Positions 8,787 through 17,096 of a DNA stretch of 22,220 bases are shown in pieces. The DNA lies in contig JAXHTH010000239.1 of the NCBI GenBank assembly GCA_034211115.1, forward strand, positions 1-22,220, in the 5' to 3' direction. Position numbers and translations under genes: made by a program. The notes under the pieces are model-generated. The model saw nothing but the letters and a program-made list of their open reading frames with translations, had not been told where the DNA came from and ran no database searches. The first letter of the stretch is position 1, and each line of letters opens with the position of its first letter. Source of the stretch: JAXHTH01 sp034211115. Lineage in GTDB: Bacteria > Planctomycetota > Phycisphaerae > Phycisphaerales > SM1A02.

Positions 8787-9764
8787 ATGCCACAGAGCCC
8801 ACAGAACGCACCCGTGATCGGCATCGATGTCGGCGGCACGAACATGCAGTTCGGCGTCGTCGATGCGACGGGCGCCCTCATCGGCCGGGCCGCGGCGAAA
8901 ACCGAGGCGGACGAGGGCCTCGATCACGTTCTGGACAACATCGTCGCGGGTCTGCAGGCCGCCTGCCGCGCCGCCGACCTGGGCCCGGCCGATATCGCCG
9001 CGGTGGGCGTCGTCGCCGCCGGGGCGATGGATATTCCCAACGGCCTCGTGCTCATCGCCCCCAACCTCGACTGGCGCGACGTCCCCCTGCGTGACCTCCT
9101 TCAACAGCGGATCGGACGGCCCGTCGTCCTCAACAACGATGTCAACGGCGCCACCTGGGCCGAGTACCAGCTCGGGGCCGGCGACGGGCAGGGCGATGCC
9201 CTCGGCGTCTGGGTCGGCACCGGCGTCGGGGCCGGGCTCGTCCTCGGCGGACGACTCCACACCGGCGACTTCTTCACCGCAGGCGAGATCGGCCACACCG
9301 TCATCGAACCGGCCGGCCCTGCCGGACGACGCACCGTCGAAGACCTGTGCAGCCGCACCGGCATCCGCAACGTCATCGGCGACCGTCTGCCGGATCATCC
9401 CGGCTCGATCATTCACGAGCTGACCGGAGGCGACATGACACGCCTCGGCACGGAACAGATCAAGAGCGCCTACGAGGCCGGCGATGCGCTGGCCGTCGAT
9501 GTCATCCACCGCGCCGCCGATCGACTCGGCGTGGCCATCGCCAATTTCGTCACGATGCTTGCGATGCGCACCGTCTTCATCGGAGGCGGCATCACCGAAG
9601 CGCTCGGTGAGCCGTATCTCGATCGCGTGCGCGCGAGCTTCCTCACCGATGTCTTTCCCGCTCGATGCCGGGATTGCCGGCTGGTGATGACGAAGCTCGC
9701 CGCCGATTCGGGCCTGCTCGGCGCGGCGCTGCTGGCGCGCCGGGCAACCGCCGAGGCGCCGTAG
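8787..9764 (+). CDS. ROK-family protein, probable sugar kinase, without the canonical zinc motif
   Basis: ROK proteins are mostly cytoplasmic sugar kinases (glucokinase-like), plus some regulators. This 325-residue protein has no N-terminal winged helix, so a kinase is favoured. The phosphate loop is IGIDVGGTNMQFGVVD (11-26), the catalytic region is LNNDVNGATWAEYQLGAG with D118 as the expected base, and the ATP-site glycines are VGTGVGAGLVLGG (143-155). The sugar-site signature EIGHTVIE gives E167, H170 and E174. The CxCGxxGCxE zinc motif that normally follows this signature is absent: residues 175-190 read PAGPAGRRTVEDLCSR, with a single Cys188. FIGGGITEA near the C-terminus matches the usual ROK FGGGV. 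The ATG at 8787 is chosen because the fold begins 10 residues later; an in-frame ATG at 8658 would add an unrelated Arg-rich leader. No Shine-Dalgarno is visible. It converges with the lipoprotein gene, with 18 bp between stops. Confidence 0.85.
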   Translation: MPQSPQNAPVIGIDVGGTNMQFGVVDATGALIGRAAAKTEADEGLDHVLDNIVAGLQAACRAADLGPADIAAVGVVAAGAMDIPNGLVLIAPNLDWRDVPLRDLLQQRIGRPVVLNNDVNGATWAEYQLGAGDGQGDALGVWVGTGVGAGLVLGGRLHTGDFFTAGEIGHTVIEPAGPAGRRTVEDLCSRTGIRNVIGDRLPDHPGSIIHELTGGDMTRLGTEQIKSAYEAGDALAVDVIHRAADRLGVAIANFVTMLAMRTVFIGGGITEALGEPYLDRVRASFLTDVFPARCRDCRLVMTKLAADSGLLGAALLARRATAEAP

Positions 9765-9782
9765 CGGGCGCGATCGGACGCA

Positions 9783-10304
9783 TCACTCGTTCCGCGTCGG
9801 GAGGGCGCGCTTCGCGCCGAACGCCTCGAGATATCGATCGATGGCCTGGAGGAGCCTCTCGGCCCGCGCGCGCCGCGCGGGCTTGTCGGGGAAGCGGCCG
9901 ATCGACGCCTCGGCACTGTAAACCTCCGGCGGCGGGAGGCGGCGAAGCACCACCTCCCCCGGCCAGCCCTCCGCGGCGAGAAGGCGGAAGCGCAGCACGT
10001 CGCCCCCCTCTTCCTCGGTCATCTCCACCACGGCCATCTCGACGTCGTTGCACGCGGCCGCCACCGCCGCCGGCGCATCGGACCACCGGATGCCGTGCGG
10101 CGCGGGAGCCGGGGGCTCGCCCGGTCCCTGTCCCTCCGCGGCGGACTCGAGGGCCGCGAGCACGGCGGCCTGCTCCCGCTCATCGAGGACGAGGCGGGCC
10201 CGCTCCTCCTCGGGGGTGAGCCTGAGATTGGAGGCGGCGGCGTAGGGAGGCCGCTCGCAGCCGCCCACCCCGAGCAGGCCGGACACGGCAAGGACGATCC
10301 ACAC
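9783..10304 (-). CDS. Small putative lipoprotein of unknown function
   Basis: I do not recognise the family. From a GTG at 10304 the product is 173 residues and begins MWIVLAVSGLLGVGGCERPP, a short hydrophobic stretch ending in a lipobox-like GVGGC. This predicts a lipid-anchored envelope protein with Cys16 as the anchor. The mature part is acidic and helix-prone: an E/R-rich segment, then a Pro-rich linker (GPGEPPAPAPHG), then a small domain with MAVVEMTEEEGGDVLRF and a hydrophobic strand (EVVLRRLPPPEVY). The frame is open upstream to 10415 with ATG codons there, but that would bury the signal sequence behind a 37-residue Arg/Gly-rich leader, so the short form is preferred. The neighbours are a divergent pgpH and a convergent ROK gene, so it is monocistronic. 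Third-position GC is high, as in the neighbouring genes, which supports it being real. Confidence 0.6.
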   Translation of the reverse strand: MWIVLAVSGLLGVGGCERPPYAAASNLRLTPEEERARLVLDEREQAAVLAALESAAEGQGPGEPPAPAPHGIRWSDAPAAVAAACNDVEMAVVEMTEEEGGDVLRFRLLAAEGWPGEVVLRRLPPPEVYSAEASIGRFPDKPARRARAERLLQAIDRYLEAFGAKRALPTRNE

Positions 10305-10601
10305 ACGTTCCGCTCGCCGCCGGACGCCGCCCGCATGCCTGCCCCGGCGTCCCGCCCGCGAACGGCCAGGCAGAATCGGCGCTGATGGATGACCCAGATT
10401 GCCGCACATAACCATATTGAAACCAACGATTTATCGGACTCACGCCGCCTTCGTCCCCTCCCGCGTGTCTGCCGGAGCATATCGCAAACCGCGTCCCGCG
10501 ACTATTTGCCCCCACCCGCCCAGCCGATATCCTGTTCTTTGGCTCGGAGTTGGCCGGTGCCCGTCTCCGGGCACGGACCGGCCAGGGAAGATGCGGGCTT
10601 C
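10305..10601. other. Divergent intergenic region between the lipoprotein gene and pgpH
   Basis: About 297 bases. The part at 10400-10440 is conspicuously AT-rich for this chromosome. The right half holds the candidate pgpH promoter. No small gene or RNA is evident, and I could not assign a promoter for the leftward lipoprotein gene. Confidence 0.4.
10506..10533 (+). promoter_or_regulatory. Candidate pgpH promoter
   Basis: TTGCCC (10506-10511), a 16-base spacer and TATCCT (10528-10533). The layout is almost the same as that of the tRNA-Gly promoter at 16848-16875. The start codon lies about 62 bases past the expected transcription start. Confidence 0.45.
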
Positions 10602-12914
10602 ATGTCCAAGACGACCAAGGCCAAGATCCACACGAGCAAGTCCGCCCGGCGCCGCGAGGAGCTTCGGCGGAATCTGCCCAAGCCCACCTTCAGCGCCACC
10701 ACGCTGTTGAAGCGCCCCGAGTTCGTCAACGGCGGCCTGCTGCTGCTCATCTTCATCATTCTCACCTCGATCTTCGTGGTCTGGTCGCGCGATCGCATCA
10801 AGGTCGAGGTCGACCAGATCATGCTCGAGACGCGCCTGACCCGCCTGGAGTACACGGTTCAGGACGAGGAGGCGACGCAGGCGCAGCGCGAGGAGGCCCG
10901 GGCCGCCTCACCTCGCGTGTACCGGCTCAATCGCCCGCATCTGGAGGAGTTGCAGCACGCCCTCAACGCGCTGCCCAAGGCGGTCGAGGGGAAGACGAAG
11001 CTCCAGGAGATCAACCCGAAGCTCGTCGACGAGTACCGGCTCACCGAGCCGGGGCTCGCCGCCCTCCAGCCGTACGTCACCGAAGGCGAAACCAGCGGGC
11101 AATGGCAGAACTGGGTGAACTGGCTCATTCGCGATGAGCTGCGCCGCCGACCCCTCCTCATGCCCGAGGAATCCCAGAAGTTCTACACCACCCTCCACCG
11201 GGCGCTGCTCTCACCGGACGACAACAGCCTGGAGGAGCTGACCGACGACACCCGGCCCATCGAGCTCAACGACGACCTCACCGGCCGCTTTGAGCAGATC
11301 GTCCGACGGGTGGGCTTCCCGCCCGAGGTGGCGCCGTTCGTGGAGGGACGGCTCGAGCACGATCCCAAGCCGACCTTCACCTTCGACAAGGCGACCACCG
11401 ATCGGCTGGCCGACGAGGCCGCGGCCGCCGTCGAGCCCGTCATGATCCGGCATCGGCGCGGCGATGTCATCTACCGCCGCGGCGAACAGCTCTCCGCCGG
11501 GCAGAAGGCCGAACTGCAGACCGAACAGCAACGCTACCGCCAGCAGGCGGGGTTCGCCGAGCTCTGGCTGCCCCGGCTGGGCATCGTCGGCCTCATCGCG
11601 ATCGCGATGGTCTTCGCCGGCAGCTTCATCCTCACCTCCTATCCGCGGGTGATGGGCAACACCCTGCGGCAGGTGGCGATCGGCGTGCTCATGATGGCCA
11701 TGCTCGCGGTAACCATCGTGTTCACCGCGCGATGGCCGGACCTGCTGTATCCCGCGGCGATCGGGCCCACCCTCCTCGTCACGATCATCCTGCTGCTGTC
11801 CTATGACCAGCGGCTGGCCCTGTTCCTGAGCATCGTGCAGTGCGCGCTGGTGGCCCTGGCCCTGGAGCAGGGCGTGGGCTGGTTCGTGCTCCTCATGGCC
11901 GGCTGCGGCACCATGATCGTTCAGCTTCGGCAGGTGCGTCATCGCAACAGCCTGATCCGGGCCGCGCTGGTCACCGCGGCCGTGCTGGGCGTGGGGACGA
12001 TTCTCTACGGCCTGCTCGTCTCGCCCATGGTCGAGGGGATCTGGCTCCAGATCGTCGGCAACGCCGCGTGGGCCGTCGCGGCCAGCATCATGGTCGGCTT
12101 CCTTGTGCTCGGCATCCTCCCCAGCATCGAGCGGCTGTTCGACATCACCACCGGCATGACGCTCGCCGAGCTGCGCGATCCGAGTCAGCCGGTGCTGCGC
12201 CAGCTCCAGCAGCGTGCGCCGGGGACGTACAACCACTCGCTGCAGGTGGCGAACATCGCCGAGGCCGCCGCCGACGTCATCGGCGCCGACAGCCTGCTCG
12301 TCTACGTCGGCGCCCTCTACCACGACATCGGGAAGATGAACAAGCCCGAGTACTTCGTGGAAAACCAGTCCGACGGCTTCAACCGGCACAACAAGCTGCG
12401 GCCGGCGATGAGCCTGCTCGTGATCATCGGGCACGTGAAGGACGGCATCGAGCTGGCCCGCGAGTACGGCCTGCCCCGCGCGATCCAGCACTTCATCGAG
12501 TCGCATCACGGCACCACGCTCGTCGAGTACTTCTATCACGCGGCCAAGACGCAGGCCGAACTCGATCGCAAGTCGGCGGTGGACGAGGTCGAGTTCCGCT
12601 ACCCGGGCCCCAAGCCGCGCACGAGGGAGGCGGCCATCCTCATGCTCGCCGACGGCGTCGAATCCGCCACCCGCGCCATGGCCGAGCCCAACCCCAGCCG
12701 CATCGAGAGCCTCGTCCGCGAGCTGGGCCGCAAGCGCCTCCTCGATGACCAGTTCGATGAATCGGAGCTGTCGTTCCGCGAGCTGAGCCAGATCGAGGAC
12801 GCGATGATCGCCCGGCTCTGCGCGATCCACCACGGCCGCATCAGCTATCCCGTGGCCCGCACGGGCGAGCCGGCCGAGCCGGGGGCGCGCACGACCGAAT
12901 CCGCCACCGCATGA
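10602..12914 (+). CDS. pgpH: Membrane HD-domain phosphodiesterase, 7TMR-HDED/PgpH type (c-di-AMP hydrolase)
   Basis: PgpH-type proteins hydrolyse cyclic di-AMP to pApA at the inner face of the membrane. The 770-residue protein has an N-terminal basic tail, TM1 at about 43-61, an extracytoplasmic 7TMR-HDED domain (about 62-320) and a multi-pass membrane block (about 323-508; LGIVGLIAIAMVFAGSFIL begins it). A cytoplasmic HD domain follows. Metal ligands visible in order are H545 (GTYNHSLQVANIAE), H574/D575 (YHDIGKM), H611 (IIGHVKDG), H635/H636 (ESHHGTTL) and D684 (MLADGVES). The HD signatures VEFRYPGPKPRTREAA and HGRISYP are also intact. The start at 10602 has AGGGAAG about 11 bases upstream; the frame runs open to 10389 but that extension has no signature. 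The stop overlaps an ATG (ATGA at 12911) of the following gene's frame. Orthologues often act with DacA, which is not in this window. Confidence 0.93.
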   Translation: MSKTTKAKIHTSKSARRREELRRNLPKPTFSATTLLKRPEFVNGGLLLLIFIILTSIFVVWSRDRIKVEVDQIMLETRLTRLEYTVQDEEATQAQREEARAASPRVYRLNRPHLEELQHALNALPKAVEGKTKLQEINPKLVDEYRLTEPGLAALQPYVTEGETSGQWQNWVNWLIRDELRRRPLLMPEESQKFYTTLHRALLSPDDNSLEELTDDTRPIELNDDLTGRFEQIVRRVGFPPEVAPFVEGRLEHDPKPTFTFDKATTDRLADEAAAAVEPVMIRHRRGDVIYRRGEQLSAGQKAELQTEQQRYRQQAGFAELWLPRLGIVGLIAIAMVFAGSFILTSYPRVMGNTLRQVAIGVLMMAMLAVTIVFTARWPDLLYPAAIGPTLLVTIILLLSYDQRLALFLSIVQCALVALALEQGVGWFVLLMAGCGTMIVQLRQVRHRNSLIRAALVTAAVLGVGTILYGLLVSPMVEGIWLQIVGNAAWAVAASIMVGFLVLGILPSIERLFDITTGMTLAELRDPSQPVLRQLQQRAPGTYNHSLQVANIAEAAADVIGADSLLVYVGALYHDIGKMNKPEYFVENQSDGFNRHNKLRPAMSLLVIIGHVKDGIELAREYGLPRAIQHFIESHHGTTLVEYFYHAAKTQAELDRKSAVDEVEFRYPGPKPRTREAAILMLADGVESATRAMAEPNPSRIESLVRELGRKRLLDDQFDESELSFRELSQIEDAMIARLCAIHHGRISYPVARTGEPAEPGARTTESATA

Positions 12915-12919
12915 CCCGT

Positions 12920-12937
12920 CCGGACCACCGGGTCCGG
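12920..12937 (+). terminator. Weak hairpin after pgpH
   Basis: Seven-bp stem CCGGACC/GGTCCGG with the loop ACCG, 6 bases past the pgpH stop. No U-tract follows, so termination is doubtful; it could also occlude the ATG at 12911. Confidence 0.3.
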
Positions 12938-12996
12938 GACTCGCGCCCGCCGACGACGTCCAGCGCACTTTGCGATACCATCGAACCCGGTTTCCT

Positions 12997-13002
12997 TATG
13001 AT
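12997..13002 (+). promoter_or_regulatory. Candidate -10 element for the helical secreted protein gene
   Basis: TATGAT lies in a locally AT-richer stretch, 68 bases before the chosen ATG at 13070. The nearest TTG-type -35 (TTGCGA, 12970-12975) is 21 bases away, too far for a standard promoter. If real, this element excludes the ATG at 12911 as the start. Confidence 0.3.
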
Positions 13003-13069
13003 CACGACAGACGCTTCGCGGTGGAAGGCGATGTCGTCCATGTCAAAGGCTGTTGAAGAGAAACACGGC

Positions 13070-15586
13070 ATGAAGAGGCGTGTCCCGGGCGTTCATGAAA
13101 CACGCATCTCGCGCGCCGTTTCATTCCCGGCGATGTTCACGCTTTTCGTCGCCGCGCTGATGATGCCCCATTCACTCGCCCGCGCGCAGGGCACGCGGGG
13201 CATCCTCCCCGACCCGATCTCCCATCGCGATGTCGACCGCTACGCGGATGGGCTGGAGGCCAGCGCGGCCCAGCGCGAGGGACTGGCGAGGATCCACGAT
13301 TCCTATCTGGCCGGGTTCCGGGCGCTGCGTGACGGCCCGATCGAACGGTTCCTCACCGAGCATCCCCGGGCCGTGTCGTTCCATGCCCGCATGCCGGCCG
13401 ATCGCGCCGAAGCGGAATTGGAGGCCCGCGCGCTGGATGAACTGGCCGGCCGGATCCGCCAGCTCGACGATGGCTTCTTCGGCGATGTGAGGGAGATTCT
13501 CACCGAAGCACAGGCCGCCGAACTCCCGCGGCTCGAACGCGACCGGCAGCGCACGCGCTACCGCCAGGGCCCGGCGTTCGTCACCCGCAGCCCGTATCTT
13601 CTCGCCGATCTCGCCATCCTCGTCGATGAACTGGAGCTCGATGCCAAGGCGAGACAGACCGTCCGGCCGCTCGTGGAGGAGTACGAACGGAGGTTTCTCG
13701 CGGCGCTGAAGCGCCTGGATGATGTCACCTCGGCGCTGCGGCTGGAGATGCTCCGGCAGCGGCGCGTTCACGAGGCGGCGATCCGGCAGGGGAATCTTTG
13801 GGAGCACACCATCGTCAAGCGGGCGATCTTCGAGAAGCTCGCAGCGCTCACCGGCGAGCTCGCCGAGATCCACCGGCACGCCCTCCGTCAGTGCAGCGCG
13901 GTCCTGCCCGGCCCGGCGGCGGATGCGCTTCATCGACGCTTCTGCGCGATCGTCTACCCCGATCTGCCGCCCGGTCTGGGACCGGCCGGGGAACTCTTCG
14001 ATCGCCTGCTCGCCGGCGACTCGATCACCGGCGAGCAGCGGTCGTCAATCGAAATGCAACGAGCCGTCTACCGGGAGGCGGCCCGGCGCCTCAAAGAACA
14101 GATGTTCGATGTGATCGATGCGCTGCGGGCATCGTCGGCCAGTCATCGCATCCAGTTCAGAGCGGCCTACGACAGCGCCAGCTACTACGAGGATGCGGCG
14201 GAGTACGGGGATCGAATCGCCGAGTTGCGGACAGAGCTCGATCGCGTCAACCAGTCCGCCGCCCGCGCCCTGGCGACCATCACCGGCGAGGCGCACGACG
14301 TCCCGCGCATCGCGCGCGAGAAACCGAAGGAACCGGGACGTTCGCTTCGCCTCGGCGTCGCCGCCCCGCACGGCGTGGACGGCCCGCGCATCTACTCTTA
14401 TCGCAACATCCCGCTGGAGCAGCTCATCCTTCAGTTCGGATCGGGCGCGACACGGTTCCTGCCCGATCCGATTCCAGGGTCGGATCTGGAACGCTACGCC
14501 CGGCGTCTTGATCTGGATGCGGACGACGAGGCCGTCCTCGCCGAACTGCACGCGATGTACCTGGATCGCTACCGGAAGCTCGGCGTCGAGGGACCGATCG
14601 CCCGCGTCCAGCGCCTGCAGCGCACGCTGTTTCAGCGCGACGCCGCCGGAAGAATCGAACTGCCCTCCGTGCGGCAGATCGAACGCCTCTTTGATCTGCG
14701 GCGTCAGGCGCTGCCCGCGATCCTCGCCCTTGATGCGCAGTTTCACGACGATCTCGTCACCGTCTGGGGAGATGTGGTGGAATCCGTGGTCTTCGAGCGG
14801 CTGCAGCGCGATCGGCTCCGCGCCGTCTATCGGCTCGCCGTGCCCGGGAGTTTCGTTCCCGGTCTCTACCGGCCGCTGCTGACGATCGGGCCCCGCGAAC
14901 GGAAAGCGCATCGCGACGCCGAGCGCATCACGATCGAGCCGGCCGAAATCGTCGAAACGGCGTGCGGCGATCTTCAACCGGATGTCTTCGACGAGGTGCA
15001 GGCCGTCGTCATCGAGGCGGAGGTCGAAGTCACGGCTCTGCTCGAGGAGCTGTTCGAGGCCCGGTTGGAAATGGAGCAGGAGCGCGCCCGACTCCTCGCT
15101 TCCCGCCTCGCGCACGATGAGGACGGCACGTTAAACGCCGTCGACGTGCAACCCACCGAGGCCATACTCCGCCTCGACGAACGCATTCACCAGACGTTGC
15201 GGGAGATCCGCGCCCTCAATCGGGCTGCGCGTGATGCGATCGCCGCGCGCCTGCCGGAGAGCGAGCGATGGGCGTTCCAGGCGGCATACCGGCGCGCCGG
15301 CTACCCGTCCGTGTATGACGACGCCGATCGCGTGCACGACATCCTCTCCGCCGCGACCCGGCTCGATGATCTCGACCCCCGCCAGCGCGAGCAGCTCGAT
15401 GAACTCTCCAGGACCTATCGGCTCGAATTCGAGCGATGCGCCCGGCGCATCATCGCATCGCGCAACGACTGGCGGGCGCGGCAACGGCATGAAGCGGAAC
15501 GCGATGAGCTGAACACGCGGACCCGGCTGCGACTCAAGGAGATCCTGGGGCCGGATCGGCTCGAGGCGCTGAGTCGACGCCCCTGA
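13070..15586 (+). CDS. Secreted helical protein with internal duplication, function unknown
   Basis: I recognise no catalytic family. From the ATG at 13070 there are 838 residues with a signal peptide (basic start MKRR, hydrophobic FPAMFTLFVAALMMP, cleavage near ARAQ at 37-40), then almost wholly charged, helix-rich sequence with no further membrane segment. The two halves resemble each other. LPDPIs..DVDRYADGLEAS at 46-65 matches LPDPIp..DLERYARRLDLD at 464-483, and FRAAYDSASYYEDAAEYGDRI (from 363) resembles FQAAYRRAGYPSVYDDADRV (from 736). Helical units with the pattern L.LDxxxRQxxxxLxxxYxxxF occur near 180-215 and 770-800. Segments such as ILTEAQAAELPRLERDRQR recall the LTxxQ motif of Spy/CpxP-type periplasmic proteins; this is a hint only. 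In-frame ATGs at 12911 (overlapping the pgpH stop), 12998, 13031 and 13040 are alternatives, but they put 10-53 residues before the signal peptide. Confidence 0.8.
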   Translation: MKRRVPGVHETRISRAVSFPAMFTLFVAALMMPHSLARAQGTRGILPDPISHRDVDRYADGLEASAAQREGLARIHDSYLAGFRALRDGPIERFLTEHPRAVSFHARMPADRAEAELEARALDELAGRIRQLDDGFFGDVREILTEAQAAELPRLERDRQRTRYRQGPAFVTRSPYLLADLAILVDELELDAKARQTVRPLVEEYERRFLAALKRLDDVTSALRLEMLRQRRVHEAAIRQGNLWEHTIVKRAIFEKLAALTGELAEIHRHALRQCSAVLPGPAADALHRRFCAIVYPDLPPGLGPAGELFDRLLAGDSITGEQRSSIEMQRAVYREAARRLKEQMFDVIDALRASSASHRIQFRAAYDSASYYEDAAEYGDRIAELRTELDRVNQSAARALATITGEAHDVPRIAREKPKEPGRSLRLGVAAPHGVDGPRIYSYRNIPLEQLILQFGSGATRFLPDPIPGSDLERYARRLDLDADDEAVLAELHAMYLDRYRKLGVEGPIARVQRLQRTLFQRDAAGRIELPSVRQIERLFDLRRQALPAILALDAQFHDDLVTVWGDVVESVVFERLQRDRLRAVYRLAVPGSFVPGLYRPLLTIGPRERKAHRDAERITIEPAEIVETACGDLQPDVFDEVQAVVIEAEVEVTALLEELFEARLEMEQERARLLASRLAHDEDGTLNAVDVQPTEAILRLDERIHQTLREIRALNRAARDAIAARLPESERWAFQAAYRRAGYPSVYDDADRVHDILSAATRLDDLDPRQREQLDELSRTYRLEFERCARRIIASRNDWRARQRHEAERDELNTRTRLRLKEILGPDRLEALSRRP

Positions 15587-15633
15587 CCGGCCCCCGGCTC
15601 AGCGCCATAGTGTGCAAACCTCGCCGATGAAGC

Positions 15634-16680
15634 TCAGCGCGCCGGCGGCAGATGACTCAGCACGCGCCGCTGGGCGTTGCTCATGGGCAGATCATCCAAC
15701 TCCTGCGTCCCCCGCCACGCGCCCTGTCGCCCCGGCAATCCCCGCCGCCCCCGGATGTGCGCGGCGAAGACGTGGAACGTGATCCGCCGATGCGTCGTCT
15801 GATGCTCGAAGACGCCGAGCCTGCGCAGTCCATCGATCGACACCGGCAGCGCCCGCCGAATCTCCGCCTCCCCCAGCCTCCGCTCCGACTCGACGGTCGG
15901 CGCCTGCCACATCCCGGCCCAGAGCCCGGTGAGGGGGCGCTGTTCGAGCAGGAGCCGATCGCCGCGCCGAATGAGCACGGCATGATGATGAACCGCCGGC
16001 CGCGGCGCCCTTCGTTTCGGCGCCGGGATCTCCTGCGCCAGGCCCCGCCGATGCGCTTCACACAGGCGCGCCATCGGACACCGTCCGCACTCGGGCGTCC
16101 GCGGCGTGCAGATCGTCGCGCCCAGTTCCATGAGCGCTTCGTTGAGCTCACCGGGGCGTGGCGCGGCGCAAGCGAGTTCGCCGGCCCGCTTCCACGACCA
16201 GGCGACGATCTTCCCATCCCCCGCCGATCCCGCCTTCGCGTGCCACCGCGCCAGCACCCGCTGAACGTTGCCATCCACGGCGGGCACGGCCTGGCCGAAG
16301 ACGATCGACGCGATCGCCCCGGCCGTGTATCGCCCCACCCCGGGCAGGCGGAGCAGATCATCGACGCGTCGCGGCACGCGACCCTTGAACTCATCGACGA
16401 TCATCTGCGCCGCCGCGTGCAGGAGCCGGGCACGTCGGTAATAGCCCAGCCCCCGCCAGGCGGCGAGCACCGCCTGCTCATCCGCCCCGGCCAGGGCCCG
16501 CACGGTCGGGAATCGCCGCAGGAACTGCCCGTAGGACTCGATCACGCGGACCACCTGCGTCTGCTGCAGCATCGCCTCGGCCACGAGGGCCCGGTAGGCG
16601 GTGCGCCGGCGACGCCAGGGCAGGTCGCGGCGGGCGCGTGCGAACCATCGAACCAGCCGATCCGCGCGTTGCCGGTCCAT
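15634..16680 (-). CDS. mutY: A/G-specific adenine DNA glycosylase MutY
   Basis: Removes adenine mispaired with 8-oxoguanine (base excision repair, GO system). 348 residues, close to E. coli MutY (350). Catalytic E35 sits in LVAEAMLQQTQV, the helix-hairpin-helix is LPGVGRYTAGAIASI (112-126), and catalytic D136 lies in VPAVDGNVQRVLAR. The [4Fe-4S] ligands C191, C198, C201 and C207 have the family spacing C-x6-C-x2-C-x5-C. A C-terminal NUDIX-like 8-oxoG recognition domain starts near residue 228 (VHHHAVLIRRGDRLLLEQRP; LTGLWAGMWQAP). The ATG at 16680 has AGGA about 10 bases upstream. It is a single gene, converging with the helical secreted protein gene (47 bp between stops) and divergent from the tRNA. 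No residue is missing. Confidence 0.96.
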   Translation of the reverse strand: MDRQRADRLVRWFARARRDLPWRRRRTAYRALVAEAMLQQTQVVRVIESYGQFLRRFPTVRALAGADEQAVLAAWRGLGYYRRARLLHAAAQMIVDEFKGRVPRRVDDLLRLPGVGRYTAGAIASIVFGQAVPAVDGNVQRVLARWHAKAGSAGDGKIVAWSWKRAGELACAAPRPGELNEALMELGATICTPRTPECGRCPMARLCEAHRRGLAQEIPAPKRRAPRPAVHHHAVLIRRGDRLLLEQRPLTGLWAGMWQAPTVESERRLGEAEIRRALPVSIDGLRRLGVFEHQTTHRRITFHVFAAHIRGRRGLPGRQGAWRGTQELDDLPMSNAQRRVLSHLPPAR

Positions 16681-16847
16681 CTTTGACAGGTCCTGGTCGA
16701 TGAGTGATCTCCGGGGTGAGGCGGCACGGCCTCAAGCGCCGGCCCGCGTTCGCCGAAGGGATCCGAGGTCGGCTTCCAGCAGCCGGCCGACCGTCGACCC
16801 CGCCGGCGGGGGCCGGAGGCCGATCTCGCGGCGCCGGCGGCCTTCGC

Positions 16848-16875
16848 TTGCCCGAGGGCCGGATCATGCTATTCT
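16848..16875 (+). promoter_or_regulatory. tRNA-Gly promoter
   Basis: TTGCCC (-35, 16848-16853), a 16-base spacer and TGC-TATTCT (extended -10, hexamer 16870-16875). The expected start near 16882 is about 6 bases before the mature tRNA. Confidence 0.6.
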
Positions 16876-16887
16876 TTTGCTCCCTCG

Positions 16888-16962
<75 letters not shown>

Positions 16963-16985
16963 GAGACCCGGCGATGCCGGGTCTC
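16963..16985 (+). terminator. Hairpin after tRNA-Gly
   Basis: Perfect 10-bp stem GAGACCCGGC/GCCGGGTCTC with a 3-base loop, 3 bases past the tRNA. It is followed by GCTGGTTTCG, so only a weak U-run. It is a likely terminator or processing hairpin for the monocistronic tRNA transcript. Confidence 0.6.
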
Positions 16986-17096
16986 GCTGGTTTCGAAACG
17001 TCGAGGGCCGCGGAGGAACCGACTCCCTCCGCCGTCGGCGCCGGGGCGATTCCCTCCGGTGCAAGTGGCGGGAGAGGCGACGATGCCCACCTCGCC

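Noticed and set aside
11211..12968. 585-codon open frame on the minus strand
   Set aside because: It is antisense to pgpH, whose HD motifs are unambiguous; the frame is His/Asp/Arg-rich with no recognisable fold.
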